From Lithospermum erythrorhizon (Eukaryota; Streptophyta; Magnoliopsida; Boraginales; Boraginaceae): a stretch of DNA of 64,000 nucleotides. The notes beneath the pieces were generated by a model. That model was not told where the DNA came from and did not search any database. It was given only the letters and a program-made list of their open reading frames with translations. Numbering within the stretch: the first letter of the stretch is position 1; every line of letters starts with the position of its first letter. This document shows positions 38,989 through 50,685 of the stretch, piece after piece. Where the stretch lies: contig JADFUC010000759.1 in NCBI GenBank assembly GCA_019722365.1, positions 186,001 to 250,000 on the forward strand, in the 5' to 3' direction. Both the position numbers and the translations under genes were made by a program.

Positions 38989-41900
38989 CTATGCTCGAGG
39001 TTTATCATTAGAAGGAACAACATCTATGGACTTGTAATAAGCCTCTTCTGCATGTTTCATCCTATCATCAAACATTTTCCATTCTGCTTTACATCTTTCT
39101 CTAACCTGAAATCATCAACAAACACACTCAATTTTAGAATCAGACAGATTGATTACTAGATATAGTTGAACTAAACCTGAGAATCAAATGTTAAACATTT
39201 TTGTTTTTAGATAGCACATATATATAACATACCCCTTGCCATGGAGCCTTCCCATTATCAGCAACTCCCTATTCGAAAGAAACGGAGAAAACTATGGTTA
39301 TCGTCTGTTGGAGTGTATAAATGATGCCGTGTGAGACTTTTTGTTTTAACTCACCTGGTTTCCAAGTGAAGGAACAGTTTGATGAACAATCCACTGAGCA
39401 TCTACAACTCCAATCTTCTCATGAGCCGGCTGCAACAGGTAACACGAATGTGTAACATCTGAGATTATCTCAAATTAATAATCATGTCTCTTCCGTGCAA
39501 CATGATTATGGGAATATTGAGTCGTACCTCAAGACATCTGCGTAAGGCAAGGTCCAATCCCCATCCGTGAACTAAATCATTCTACGGTTTCAGTGAAAGA
39601 CTGTTAAATCGAGTAAATAAATGACAATCAGCAAGACAGTAACTTATTTTTGTTACAAACGATTTGGGTACCTGGATCATATGCCAGACACAGCGCCATG
39701 CGCTGCTGGAGAAAACGGGAGCCATTACTTCTACAAATCTGTTATCAGAATCAGAAGGGAAGATTTATAATCGAATGGTTGACAGCTATTAAAAGAGAAT
39801 AGGAAAAGCTGATAAAACGGGTAGTAGAAAGGGTAACTTACGCAGCACAGGGAGGAAGATGAGGATCAGCGCACCAGCCAGGTCTCTCTTCTGTTTGTTT
39901 GATAGACGAGAAGGAAAAAACAATTAGTTTCATCAAAGTATTAGCAATGATAGCATAGACTGGGAACCGAAGTCTCTCTCTGTTCTTACTTGTGAACTTC
40001 GAGACCATCTCTTTTCTTTGTCATCTGCCAGCTCAACCCTCTTGTTGGATCTATCCCAGGCTGTGAAATTTCCAGACCGTGCTTTTTAACGAGTTTAATA
40101 TACCTAGAACCCAAAACTCATATCAGCAAAATAAGTAAAATCACAGATTCAAATTGTCATAAAACAGAATGTGAAATCGATGTTTTACTCTTCTGCGTTG
40201 AAATGCTCCAGGCCGAGGTCTTCATCCCATATAAAAATGTACTCATATGATGCAACGATGTCAGGATGTAAGAACCGTTTAGCATACCACCTGAAAAGGA
40301 GAAATCATTAGATAAAAACTATCTGGAAGATGACGAAACAAAAAATTTCAATAGAGGTAAACAATACACAGTAGCTAAGCCGCTTACCATTTTGTTTGTT
40401 TATTTGCGCTCACATGAATAGCACGCTTGGACCACTCAAATTCATCCCATTCGGTTGTCTTCCCATCATAATGAAATAGGATAATGGTAAAATTCTCTGA
40501 AAACTGAAGTGAAAACGAACTTATGAGGGACAATAACAAAGAGACTTATAAATCCATATGGAGAAGAGATTAGTGAATTGAAACCTTTTTCACAGCTGCA
40601 TCAATGTTGTTCTTTTGACCAATCCCAACAGTGAAAGAAACAAGATATTTTGGTGTGATAGTAAGGTCCTGCAAATGACAAATTAATTGTGTTCCGAGGA
40701 ATACATAAACACCTTTTTGTTCAAAGCTGAAAACTTGAGAGATTTGGATGAGTTTCTGATTTCCCTAAAACAGGCATTACCGACTTTCATATGTTATGAG
40801 ATATTAACATTAGCCTCCAAAACATTGAAAATCACAATTTAAAGAATGGCTTCCATCGAAAAAAAGTACCCAACGTCATTTAGTTTTTATTAGTTCATCT
40901 CTCAGAATCACTCTTGTTTTTTCGACATCTAAACATAAATCCAACAGAAAATAACCTCTCTGTAAACATACATAATTTCATCCAAGAAGTTGGTTTGTAT
41001 ATAATTGAAAGCTCCTCTAGAGTAAACATACATAATATAACCTACAATGTACAGGACCAAATAGTAACGTGTTCTAAGGAAAAGGCCTGCTCCGAGAAAC
41101 ATGCAACATGGATACGAAGGTGAAGCAGAATGTTTACCTCACTAGGTCTACCCCACAAACGTCGTAAATATAAGTCTGACTCCGATGCAATAATGGCAGG
41201 AGGTAATCTTTCTGCACCTCTAGGATTTGTCGAAACCCAAATCTGAAACCATGAAACATTTTTTTAATTCCATTTTGAGGTATGCGTACGAGTCTATGAC
41301 CATGCAAATTTTTGAGCAATTGGCACAACAACCTAAGGATATTATACAATTCAATCATGTTTAATTTAGTTTCTAAAATTGAGGAATGTACTATGGCCAG
41401 GAACTGGAAAATGGAGATAAGAAAACATATATAGATTGATTCAATCAAGCTGTTCATGATGTGCCTATGTTACTTCCAAAATACCGGAAAACTTATAAGC
41501 CGTTATTCATGCTCAATTTCTTTCCTGCATAACCATCACAAACTTCTGTTTCTATGACTATTAGCGAGAACTCTAGGGAAGGAGTTTCTACGATATATAA
41601 AGCTTTAACTATAAAGACATTAAGCAGGATATCTTCTTGATTCAAATCAAACAACAATTACGAATAAGAGGCATACCTTTGTTTTGTCCTTCATAACTTC
41701 ATTTGATGTTACATTATTAGTACTATCTGATGAAGAAGATAAGGCATTCATAGTTTTTCTCTTCACTGGGACACTATATATGAGGCTCGATGAGAAACTT
41801 AGCTGCCAAATTGATTGGTATCATTGTTAGACAAGAAGAGCTCATATGCAAATCTCGGAAGGACTATATAAGGCTAAGGACTATGTGCACAAGTAGGCAA

Positions 41901-42038
41901 CAAAATATATACATGGAAATGTTACGGTACCTTGTTTATGGATGGAATTGGAATTGAAACTCCAATCAGGAAACCAATAGCTACTCCAGCCAAAATTGTG
42001 ACTACGAGCTTCATATTTTCATTATGATGTTTCACCAT
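38989..42038 (-). CDS. DUF707 family protein
   Basis: Plant DUF707 protein, often labelled lysine-ketoglutarate reductase trans-splicing-like; its biochemistry is unknown. Thirteen minus-strand exons: 42038-41931, 41802-41677, 41242-41138, 40668-40585, 40503-40388, 40290-40189, 40103-39990, about 39898-39842, 39738-39672, 39581-39528, 39429-39355, 39268-39233, 39105-38989, for about 386 residues. An N-terminal membrane anchor (LVVTILAGVAIGFLIGVSIP) is followed by the DUF707 domain: GAERLPPAIIASESDLYLRR, LFHYDGKTTEWDEFEWSKRA, YIFIWDEDLG, ISQPGIDP, PGWCADPHLPPCAAF, WRCVWHMIQ, DLVHGWGLDLALRRC. All junctions are in phase except exon 7 to 8. The strong donor after 39990 and the only clear acceptor AG (before 39890) break the frame. 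Family comparison suggests exon 8 should start at about 39898, where the sequence reads CAA instead of CAG. Confidence 0.85.
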
Positions 42039-43305
42039 TGCACTGAGACAGAACAATTCAGACCGTCAAGACTTTATAGAGAACATATGGAAACCGCATA
42101 GAAAGCAGGCAAAATTCCACAAACCTGTCCTACGGAGTACCAATATCATGTACAATTAGAACTGATAAATCTAAGCAGAAACTAGATATTCAAGCAATCT
42201 GTGAGACAGGCATACAATTGTCGATAAATAAACTGATGATCAGATATTAGGCTTACATTAGTGGAATACAGAAGATTACTAAGTATGGAATGGAAAATCA
42301 TTTGATCCAATATGCAATTCAAGACTTAAATATGGTCAGCTTTTTGTTTAGTTCTACAGAATAAACCAATTCTCTTTTTGGCTATGCAATTATAGAACAA
42401 AATCAGACCATTGAACGCCACCACAGAATCGAACTAATTACCTTTCACAAACAATGGAATTCAAGCTCAATTAGTAACAACAACTAAGAACCTCGACAGC
42501 TCCAAAACAATACAACTCATTGAGCTACTTTAAAGTCCAAATGGTTTCTTATACTAGCTGCCTATGACAACTTGAACCATTGTTTGCGTCCATACTCAAC
42601 ACCCATCCTCTAGAAAACACCATTAGCCATAAAAACAAGCAACCACTCATGTGCAACCTTTTGACAATTGCAGCCTCTAAAATCGAGCTACCAAACAAAG
42701 ATTACAACTTTTATGCTCCAAAACCAATCCAATCAATTTACATTATTCAGTATTAAATTCCACTACGCTAATCCCTATATGCTACCTAAAACACAACTAT
42801 GCCCTTAAAATATTTCATTTTATTCAGTCAACAATACAGTTTTTGCTAGAGTAAAGGTTTTACACACCACCATGTATCTTTAGAACACATCAAACTTAGG
42901 TCAGCTCTGCAATATATTACAAAGAAATGGTTCTTGTATTAAAAAATACACTACCTGCTCTGCTTAGTTGATACATACAAGTACATAACACACATACAAA
43001 TATATATATATGTTAGAAACTAGAGTCTTTACTATAATTTTCATCTAGTATTATAACACACATACAAATATATATATATATATATATTTGAGTTCATAAA
43101 TGAAAAAGTTGATCATCAGTATTCAAAACTAGTCAACTAGACAATCTTTTGAAATGTAGAGAGTAGAATATATAAAAGGGTATTCAAATTATTCAAGAAT
43201 GATCAATACTTAAATAAAACAACATGGCACGTTACAGAAGTTCATGGACATGCACCAGTTTTCCATAACAAATTTAAATACATTAACATTCACATTAAAT
43301 ATTAA
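42039..43305. other. Upstream region of DUF707 gene
   Basis: AT-rich, probably 5' untranslated or promoter sequence. A direct repeat containing CACACATACAAATATATATA occurs at about 42990 and 43060, the second followed by a longer (AT)n run. Confidence 0.45.
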
Positions 43306-43307
43306 CG

Positions 43308-43420
43308 TGTTTCAATACTTTTGAAGAGTCTCCTGTCTAAATGATATAAGGAAAGTGGAATAGTACACCGTCTTACCGTGTGATAAGAAGGAGGTTGTTT
43401 CCAAGATAACAATATTTAAA
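43308..43420 (+). repeat. SINE-like dispersed repeat copy
   Basis: TTTGAAGAGTCTCCTGTCTA, GATATAAGGAAAGTGGAATA, GTACACCGTCTTACCG and GAGGTTGTTTCCAAG match the family. Confidence 0.6.
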
Positions 43421-43671
43421 TATAAAGATAAAATTAACAGGAATTGGGGGGTAGAACCTTATGAAAGGTGAGTGTTGAAAGCAGAAAATCAATTGAAAAC
43501 AGCTTCAGGAAGTTGGAATTTGTTAGAATTGTGTTAGAAGAATGCAAGAAATTTGGTGATCAAAAGAAATTGTGAGGTTTTAAGATAAAAGATTGAGAAA
43601 ATAAAAATAAAATAAGTTGCAGAGATTTTACAAGAGTTTGTATGAAGACAAAATCAAATACAATTGTACTT

Positions 43672-43787
43672 GAGAACATCGAATAGCCTAGTGGTTAGGA
43701 CGACTTTCAGTGACTTAGAGGTTCTGGATTTGATTCTCATTGTAAGGGGACGGTGGATGGGTTTTTTTAAAAATAAAAAAATAAAAA
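43672..43787 (+). mobile_element. SINE with intact Pol III boxes
   Basis: Short element of 116 bases between perfect 16-base target-site duplications AAATACAATTGTACTT (43656-43671 and 43788-43803). The 5' part has an A box (TAGCCTAGTGGTTAGGACG) and a B-box-like GGTTCTGGATTTGATTCTC. It ends in an A-rich tail. Identical duplications imply a recent insertion. Confidence 0.9.
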
Positions 43788-43803
43788 AAATACAATTGTA
43801 CTT

Positions 43804-44799
43804 CGTATCCACACAGATTACCGACATTCTATATATATTAAACGGAGTATTACGTAACATATATACTTTATGTTTATTTTATAAATTAATCTATAAGATG
43901 TTAACATATACATAGATATACATAGATATAGATGACGCGTGATTGATCGAGTTGATCAGGTCATGTAGGAACAAGAATCAAGTCTACCAGTCACATTCAA
44001 ATTAATTTTATATTTCAAGAAAATTCTAGATTTTAAAATGTAATATAAATTTCAATAGATGTTCGATCTCATTTGGTATGTTAATTTATTATATATCGAT
44101 AGGAACATGTTAAGTGTCTATTTTTTAGGGGGGGAAATAATGCTCACTAACTTAAACTTATATTTCATTTTAATAAATATTTCTATATTAAAAATTGAAA
44201 CATGAATTGATATAGATATGAAGCTAACATAAAACGTAACTTCCACAATTGTTTCCCTTTTTGATCTGTCATATATAGTTGGTCTAAATTAGTTGACGAA
44301 TTTTGCTACTTCAACCCAACAAAAACGATGTGTTAAAATGGGTGGACTTTGACCTGAATATAAAGACTTTTGGTAAGCAATCAAAGTCGATCACCAAATT
44401 TGTGGCTTTGACTTTAATGAATTTGATTGCCTTACCATCAACGGCTTTAATGAAGCTTAGAATAAAATTAAATGCCCCTTCAATTCAATTTAATTTAATT
44501 AATTCATTATATTAAATTAATCTAGTCACATTTCATTATTCATTAGGCACAATCATTTAATCAGTTAAAATAATTCAAAAACAAAAAAAGTAAACCTTAA
44601 ATCATGCTCCCACCGTTTTTTTATTTATCATTATATACATTTGCACATTGATTAGGAATTAAATTTGACATATATGTCATCAAGTAATAATTCATTAGAT
44701 TCTTATTTTTTGATTATTTAATAATTGCTACTTGATGTAGAAAATGAATTAAAGAAATAGAGAATGGTTGTAAATATATATTTAATCATAACTCGAAAG
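43804..44799. other. Intergenic region
   Basis: AT-rich spacer with no recognised gene. Confidence 0.35.
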
Positions 44800-46100
44800 G
44801 AGTCTTCCCAAAGGATGGATAAGGCGTGGTCCGAAGGACCATATCACCGTGGGGAGCTCAGATCCTCTTCCTCCTCAGTTCTTCTTCTGACACTTTGAAG
44901 ATTACCCGGTTCATCACCTCACGTGTCTGCTAGCCTAGGGTATATACACGGAAGTCATCTCGATGTTCTATACCCAGTTCCCAACATATGTCTTCAATCT
45001 TCCCTTCGCCGTAAATTATGTTCCCATTGTTGGTGACCAAAGACTAAAAATTTCGAATCGGGCGAAGATCTCCTTCTTGTGAACTGTACACTCCTCCCCG
45101 ATCCTCGCTGGTGAGCGGCCATTTCCACCCATTTCGTGAAGTAGTCTACCGCGACGATGGTGTACTTGCCTCGGGTGTCTCGGAAGGTCCGCCACTTATT
45201 TCATGTTTGTTTGGTATTTATACCTCCATGTCGCCGGGCTCACCTCCGACCCTCAGTCGTGGGGGGGGATCTCACCGCTTATGGCCGTGGGTCTCAAATT
45301 TATTTCATGTATGTTTGGTATTTACACCTCCATGTCGGGCCGGGCTCACTGACCCTCAAAGTCGTGGGAGGATCTCGCCACGGCCAGGGAGTCCCAATTC
45401 CAAAGAGTTTTGTGTCCCTCATATTCCATGTCCCGCATCCTCCTCTCGCTTTCAGCGTGATGGGATGTGGACTTTGCGAGCAAAGCGGGCTGCTGTACAT
45501 GGACAACTCCTTTACCTGTAACCTCCTGCCCAACGAAGTGATTTGGTTCTCTCGATTAGTCGGGAGGTAGGATATACTCAAATATTTAGATAGATTTACA
45601 TCAATGTGTTACTCATCGGTTCCGCCTTCCGCGCCGGGTACAATTGACACTCTACCCACATAGAACCTCATTCGAACTTTTAAGACAGCTTCTGACTGAA
45701 CTGCATTTTTATTCGAAAAATAAAAAATGGAGATAAAAGGTGAGCTTATACGTATATTTCCCGAGATGACATGCTCATGATCGAGGCACCTAACGCCCAC
45801 CTAGGTATTCCACCATACGGATCGGGTTCCACAACCCTCTTGATGAGATATGACCTTCCTGTGTGATCGCAGTTCAGGTTTTACCATGGGTGGATGCTTG
45901 TCGTGTCAGGCTGGGACTAGGTCTCCCCATCAGAACCGGCCGGCCTCGGCCTTCTTGTTGTAAAGTGAGCCGGCTACCTTGCCTCGCATCACGCCATTCG
46001 CCGACCTGCGGTAGCCCCTTTGCCTCCAGTAGTGTTGGTTGAGCCGCAACCCTTCCTCATTAGCGCCTCATCATAGTACGACAATTGCATTTTTTAGGTG
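44800..46100 (-). mobile_element. Rearranged gypsy integrase fragments
   Basis: Minus-strand reading near 45100-45180 gives GKYTIVAVDYFTKWVEMAAH, a gypsy integrase core motif. Near 44930-45010 it gives LGIEHRDDF, and near 44830 LRTTPYPSFGKTPFEL. Pieces around 45760-46080 (VAGSLYNKKAEAGRF, WGDLVP) resemble the integrase C-terminal region but lie upstream of the core, so the order is scrambled. Stops are frequent. Higher GC than the flanks. Confidence 0.6.
45195..45395. repeat. About 104-bp imperfect tandem duplication
   Basis: Two copies starting TTATTTCATGTTTGTTTGGT (about 45196) and TTATTTCATGTATGTTTGGT (about 45300), each continuing ACCTCCATGTCG, GGGCTCAC, GACCCTCA, GTCGTGGG, GATCTC. Confidence 0.8.
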
Positions 46101-46169
46101 AATCTCCACTGCAATGGCATCGTGAAAATCAATCTAGATACTAATCGAGAGTTTTTACATTGATAATGT

Positions 46170-46680
46170 AAAAATACAATTGTACAAAAACCAATCAATA
46201 ATTAACTTGCTAGTTTAATTGACGGTTCAACGAGGGAAGCTCATTAGTAACTTGTTAAGTTACTTACTCATTTAGTAATAAGTTAGTTAACGGCTTAACG
46301 AGTTAGCTTATTTATTAAACGAGTTAAGTTATTCGGACGAAACAGGAAGGGGCTATATAAGGAAAGAGATGAAATGAAAACTTTAGTTTCATTTTTCATC
46401 TTATCCCTCAAACCCCAAAGCCGCCCTCCCTCTCCCTCTCTCTAGCATTTTGAGTTGCTTTGACTCGCCTTTGTCCAATTGCTCAAGATTCTGTGCAAGC
46501 AAATTTAATCGCGAGATTCAACCGCTTCCAAGGGACTAACCGGAGTCATTTCACTTGAGGTGCTAAGGGATTCAAATCTGAGAATTCGTGGTGTTGGAAA
46601 GCTCATCATATCCGCTGCGTATTGTAAGTACTCTTGTATTCATAAGTATATGAATTTATATATATGTATGTTTTGTAATT
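46170..46680 (+). promoter_or_regulatory. LTR-like or orphan promoter region
   Basis: A TATA box (GGCTATATAAGG, 46351) is followed by CT-rich leader sequence and a possible splice donor (ATTGTAAGT near 46620). No plus-strand coding follows, so it may be a solo LTR or the promoter of a lost gene. Confidence 0.3.
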
Positions 46681-46929
46681 TGATTTTATACATTTATTCG
46701 ATCTCTAGCTAAAATTTGTTCCATTTTTTATGAACAAGTTGTGTAATTTTTCAACAAAGGGCATCATGAGCATGTTTTAGTTATAGTACTTATCACATTT
46801 ACTATATAATTTGTTATATAAACACATTTTATATCATTTTTCATATTATATATTCTTGAGCATGAATATATGTTATGAATTTTTTTTATTACATTTAATA
46901 TATTCTTTACCATGAATACAGTGAAGGCA

Positions 46930-47982
46930 ACAAATGTGTTTTGTTCATTTCTTCCTTCCTCATCATCAGTATCTTCATCAGAATGAGTGGTGTAATAACT
47001 CCTGGTCTACTTCTTGATATAATTTGGACATTGAACTTGAATATGCCCAAAACCCTCACATTCTCTACATCGTACTCTCTTTCCTTGATTCCTTGAATTC
47101 AAGTGGTCAGCCAGTGGCCCAACTGGCATTGGCCTCCTCCTATAGATTTGTTATTATTCTTCCAGTTGTTAAACCGTCTGTCATTGCCACTTGAACTCTC
47201 TCCTGCTGTATACGGTTTCTTATTGAATCTTTTCATAGTTTTGTTAAAGCAGACTCATGTTTTCCTAATGATCTTCTTTATCTCCCTCCTTGCAGCTAAC
47301 ATTGAGGGCAATTCCTCTCTTCTTGATTGGCTCAGTGGAGTCAATCTTCATTTCATAAGTTGTGAGATTTCCATCAGATCGTCAAGCCTCATGTTAAGAT
47401 CTGCCTCTTCAATAGTTAAAGTTGACTTTGCTTCCGAACCTCGTGGAACGTGTTCCCAGACCTTTCAGATGGCCTCATTCGATATGGGTTCTCCAAGTGC
47501 AAAAGCCTCATTTTCATATGTCATTTATCCTCGTGCTATAGGCAAAGAATAGTTTCATCCTTTTCCATCTTAGCAGTTTCCTCATATCCAAGTTGTTAGT
47601 TGAAGCCTTAACATTCTAACCTTGGCAGTTCCTTCATAAGCTATTTGTAGTATTTCTCATGCTTCCTTAGCAACAGTGCATTTACTAATCATCTTGCACA
47701 CATTAGGGTCAACAACCATGAAAATGGCATTCAGGGCCTTGTTATTTCTAAGAGCTAACTCATCCTCTACAGGAGTCCTTTCTGCCTCAGTTTTCACAAC
47801 TCTTCCTCCTCCCTCTCAGCTGTACTTTCAAGGGAGTGTGTCCACCCATAAATTCATGCAGTTCCATGTTTGGAATCAACTGATTTTAAGAAGGCAGTCA
47901 TTCTGGCTTTCCAGTATGGATAATTCTTTCCATCCAATTGTGGGGGTCTTGTGATCGATCCTCCTTCCTTATTAGCTTCCAT
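46930..47982 (-). pseudogene. Decayed Ty1/copia gag
   Basis: Minus-strand start MEANKEGGSITRPPQLDGKN continuing YPYWKARMTAFLKSVD is a copia Gag N-terminus. Further on, VAKEAWEIL-like sequence and, near 47040-47090, a CCHC zinc knuckle (CRECEGFGHIQVQC) can be read. Several in-frame stops interrupt it. Unlike the Gag-like exon at 5153 it is plainly dead. Confidence 0.75.
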
Positions 47983-48781
47983 TTTTCTTGTTCACTTAAT
48001 GTTACCTCAGATGTTTATGTCCGCCTGAGCACAATTGAAAAGTGAAGTCGCTTCTGGCAAGAAATAAGTGTTAGTAGTCACTAACACTTGATCTCACAGT
48101 TAAGTAAAACACAACAGATAAATAAACGATCGCAGCAAATAACTCATAGATTGCAATCCAGCCATACGTAGTAATACCTAGGTCCGGAGGCAGCTTACCT
48201 GTGGAGAACTTCCATTATAATATGAAGTAATTACAAGTAGGGTCTTACACAAATGTTCCACATTCTATGACGCCCTAACTAACCTTCAATCTAGTTTCTA
48301 AGACTATGATCCACCTATCTTCTCTTCTCCCTTGTCGACACTCTCCTAGTGTTCGACGTACAATAACTCCAATGAAAGCTCTCAATGATTATTATAACAA
48401 AAGCCGCTATAACAATCGCATATTAGTTAAGATTAGAGACTTCTTCTAACACAACCCGTATAAGTAATTCTATAGGGTTTCGGTCTTCAATATGGTAAGG
48501 TGTTTGATTTGAGATCCACCACCTTCCATAAACATACGAGTCCCATCATGACTCCAACACTTGCCTTATCCCAATATCTTGGTCTTCAAAATATCTTTTC
48601 GAGATCTTCATTTATCATCAAATCTTCTAAACATATCTTTATACGCGTATCATCGAAAAGGTTCTTTCCAAGTGAGACATCCGAAAACCCTTATTGTTTT
48701 GACACTTTACGAGATAACAAATAGCAATATATATCGTATGTCAACCGTTATGATAACACGATTCTAAAACTTAATCTAACA
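47983..48781 (-). repeat. Possible copia leader and 5' LTR remnant
   Basis: Lies immediately upstream of the gag relic. The minus strand begins TGTTAGATTAAGTTTTAGAA at 48781, a plausible LTR start. No matching 3' LTR was found. Confidence 0.35.
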
Positions 48782-48930
48782 ATCTACGCATTAACAAATC
48801 ACATAATGCATGCATATTTTCTTTTGGATAATAGTATATATTACACTCCAATATAATAACATCTTGATTCATTTCAAATATTTTGTACTTCTTTATTTCA
48901 CTAGTTTTAATTTTTTTTTCTTCTTGAATA

Positions 48931-49857
48931 ATGATGCATGACTCAGTCTTCATTCCTGCTTGCTTCACGTCAGCAACTAAACCATCATCAAATGAAGCAT
49001 CTGCAATTACAAGATCAGGGCAGAGCTTAATCCTATCTATTTATGAAGCAAACATCAATGGTCACCATAGTACAATCACCATATCATGGTACAAGACTTT
49101 CTTGCTTCATGGCTTCTCTGTGTCCATAGTTGGAGCAGAAGGAGGCAACCAGAACTGCTGTGAGGTTGAGCTAAAACCAGGTTTGTTCAGGAGGAAACAA
49201 GGCCAGAAGTACATCACTAAAAATGGCGAAACGATTGGTGTAGCTTGGGATCTTACTGGGGCTAAATTCGATGGCCAAACTGAACCACAATCTGATTTCT
49301 ATGTAGCCATTGTTTGTGATGCAGAGGTTATTTTGCTCGTTGGCGATCAGAAGAAGCATGCCTATAGAAGAACAGGTTGTAGACCATCTCTTCAAGATCC
49401 TGTTTTCATCGCAAAAAGAGAGCATGTATTTGGCAAAAAGAAGTTCGCTACATTGTTTAAGTTTCATCAGGACGGACATTTTCATGAGATCACTATTGAA
49501 TGTACTAATTCCGTTAGGCACGAATCAAACGATGTCCATGATCAAGAAATGGCGATCAGGATAGACGGGGAGTTATATGTTCTAGTCAAGCATCTGCAAT
49601 GGAACTTCAGAGGCAATTCACTCATCAATGTTGATAATGCAAGAGTAGAACTATGCTGGGATGTACACAATTGGCTCTTTGGTACCGGTCTAAGGAACGC
49701 GGTTTTCGTATTCAAATCTGCTCCATTATGCATCTCAGCATTGCAAGAATGTTCACCTTCACTGTCATTGTCTTCAGAGTACACAAAAGAGGAGGGGTAT
49801 GATGCAAATGGTGTGTCTGGCCTTTGCTTGTCTGTATATGCTTGGAGAGTTGATTGA
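48931..49857 (+). CDS. DUF868 family protein
   Basis: Single-exon protein of 308 residues matching the plant DUF868 family, whose function is unknown. The N-terminus MHDSVFIPACFTSA is typical. Conserved phrases follow: VTRSGQS-like AITRSGQSLILSIYEA, SWYKTFLLHGFSVSI, VELKPGLFRRKQG, DFYVAIVCDAEVILLVGD, AYRRTGCRPSLQDPVFIAKR, EHVFGKKKFATLFKF, MAIRIDGELYVLVKHLQWNF and VELCWDVHNWLFG. The second Met of the MM pair gives the usual family start. Length is normal and no residue block seems missing. The neighbouring copia relic upstream is unrelated. Confidence 0.92.
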   Translation: MMHDSVFIPACFTSATKPSSNEASAITRSGQSLILSIYEANINGHHSTITISWYKTFLLHGFSVSIVGAEGGNQNCCEVELKPGLFRRKQGQKYITKNGETIGVAWDLTGAKFDGQTEPQSDFYVAIVCDAEVILLVGDQKKHAYRRTGCRPSLQDPVFIAKREHVFGKKKFATLFKFHQDGHFHEITIECTNSVRHESNDVHDQEMAIRIDGELYVLVKHLQWNFRGNSLINVDNARVELCWDVHNWLFGTGLRNAVFVFKSAPLCISALQECSPSLSLSSEYTKEEGYDANGVSGLCLSVYAWRVD

Positions 49858-50685
49858 ACAATATGAGTGAATATGGACACCTTCAAGTTTTGTATTTGTA
49901 CTTTTGGCCCTCCTTTATAATCCTATTACTGCCATTGTACATGAAGGACTTGAATCGAATAGTCCATTTTCTCCTACAATAAGCTTCTCTACGATTCTAT
50001 CATACGTATATGTTAACATGTCCCAGTGCATTTGAAGAGTCCTTCTCCATAGCAGGGTAAGGGGGTCGAACAATACGCAACTATACCCCTGTTAGGGAGA
50101 CTGTTTCTGAATTGATCCAAGAGTGAAGTGTAAATACTTTTTATTATTTTACAATAGATAAGAAACGTAGATAATGTAATGATGAAAAATAATTTTATTT
50201 GATACAATGTTGAAACTTGAAACCTCTGTTATTATAGATTGTCATATAAAAATCCTTAAAACTGTTGAAATATTTTGTTGTTGGATGAAAATAGAACTTA
50301 AAGAAATAAAAACAAGATACATTGCTAAACATAGTCTTGCACGAGATTATTTATTCATCACAAAGGTATAATCAAAATTCTCCTCAGACAGGAAAACATA
50401 CCCACTAGTTTGGTTCGGACCCTCCTCACTTTTTCAGAGTTTGGTTGTCCAAACGAAAAAGTGAGGACCTAACTAGCAAAAGAAGCAAGATCAAGCATGA
50501 GAAATGTTAGTCACATGAGGCTGCAGACGAGTTTTCGTTTTCAGGCCCCTCATAGACCAGGATTGTCTAAAGTTTTGTAGCAGAATTGTAAAGTGGAGAA
50601 TGGCATAGATATCTTAGTATTCAAGTAAGGTCATATGACTCATATCCAATCGGCTCGAGCAAGAAATGTTGCAGAACAAACTTTA
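49858..50685. other. Intergenic, DUF868 to GDSL cluster
   Basis: 3' flanks of two genes in opposite orientation, with one SINE-like repeat (listed separately). Nothing else recognised. Confidence 0.4.
50018..50190 (+). repeat. SINE-like dispersed repeat copy
   Basis: TTTGAAGAGTCCTTCTCCAT, AGCAGGGTAAGGGGGTCGAA, CAACTATACCCCTGTTAGGG, CTGTTTCTGAATTGATCCAA and tail AATAGATAAGAAACG. One of the fuller copies. Confidence 0.7.

Noticed and set aside
47103..47552. Plus-strand frame of 149 codons
   Set aside because: Antisense to the decayed copia gag on the minus strand.
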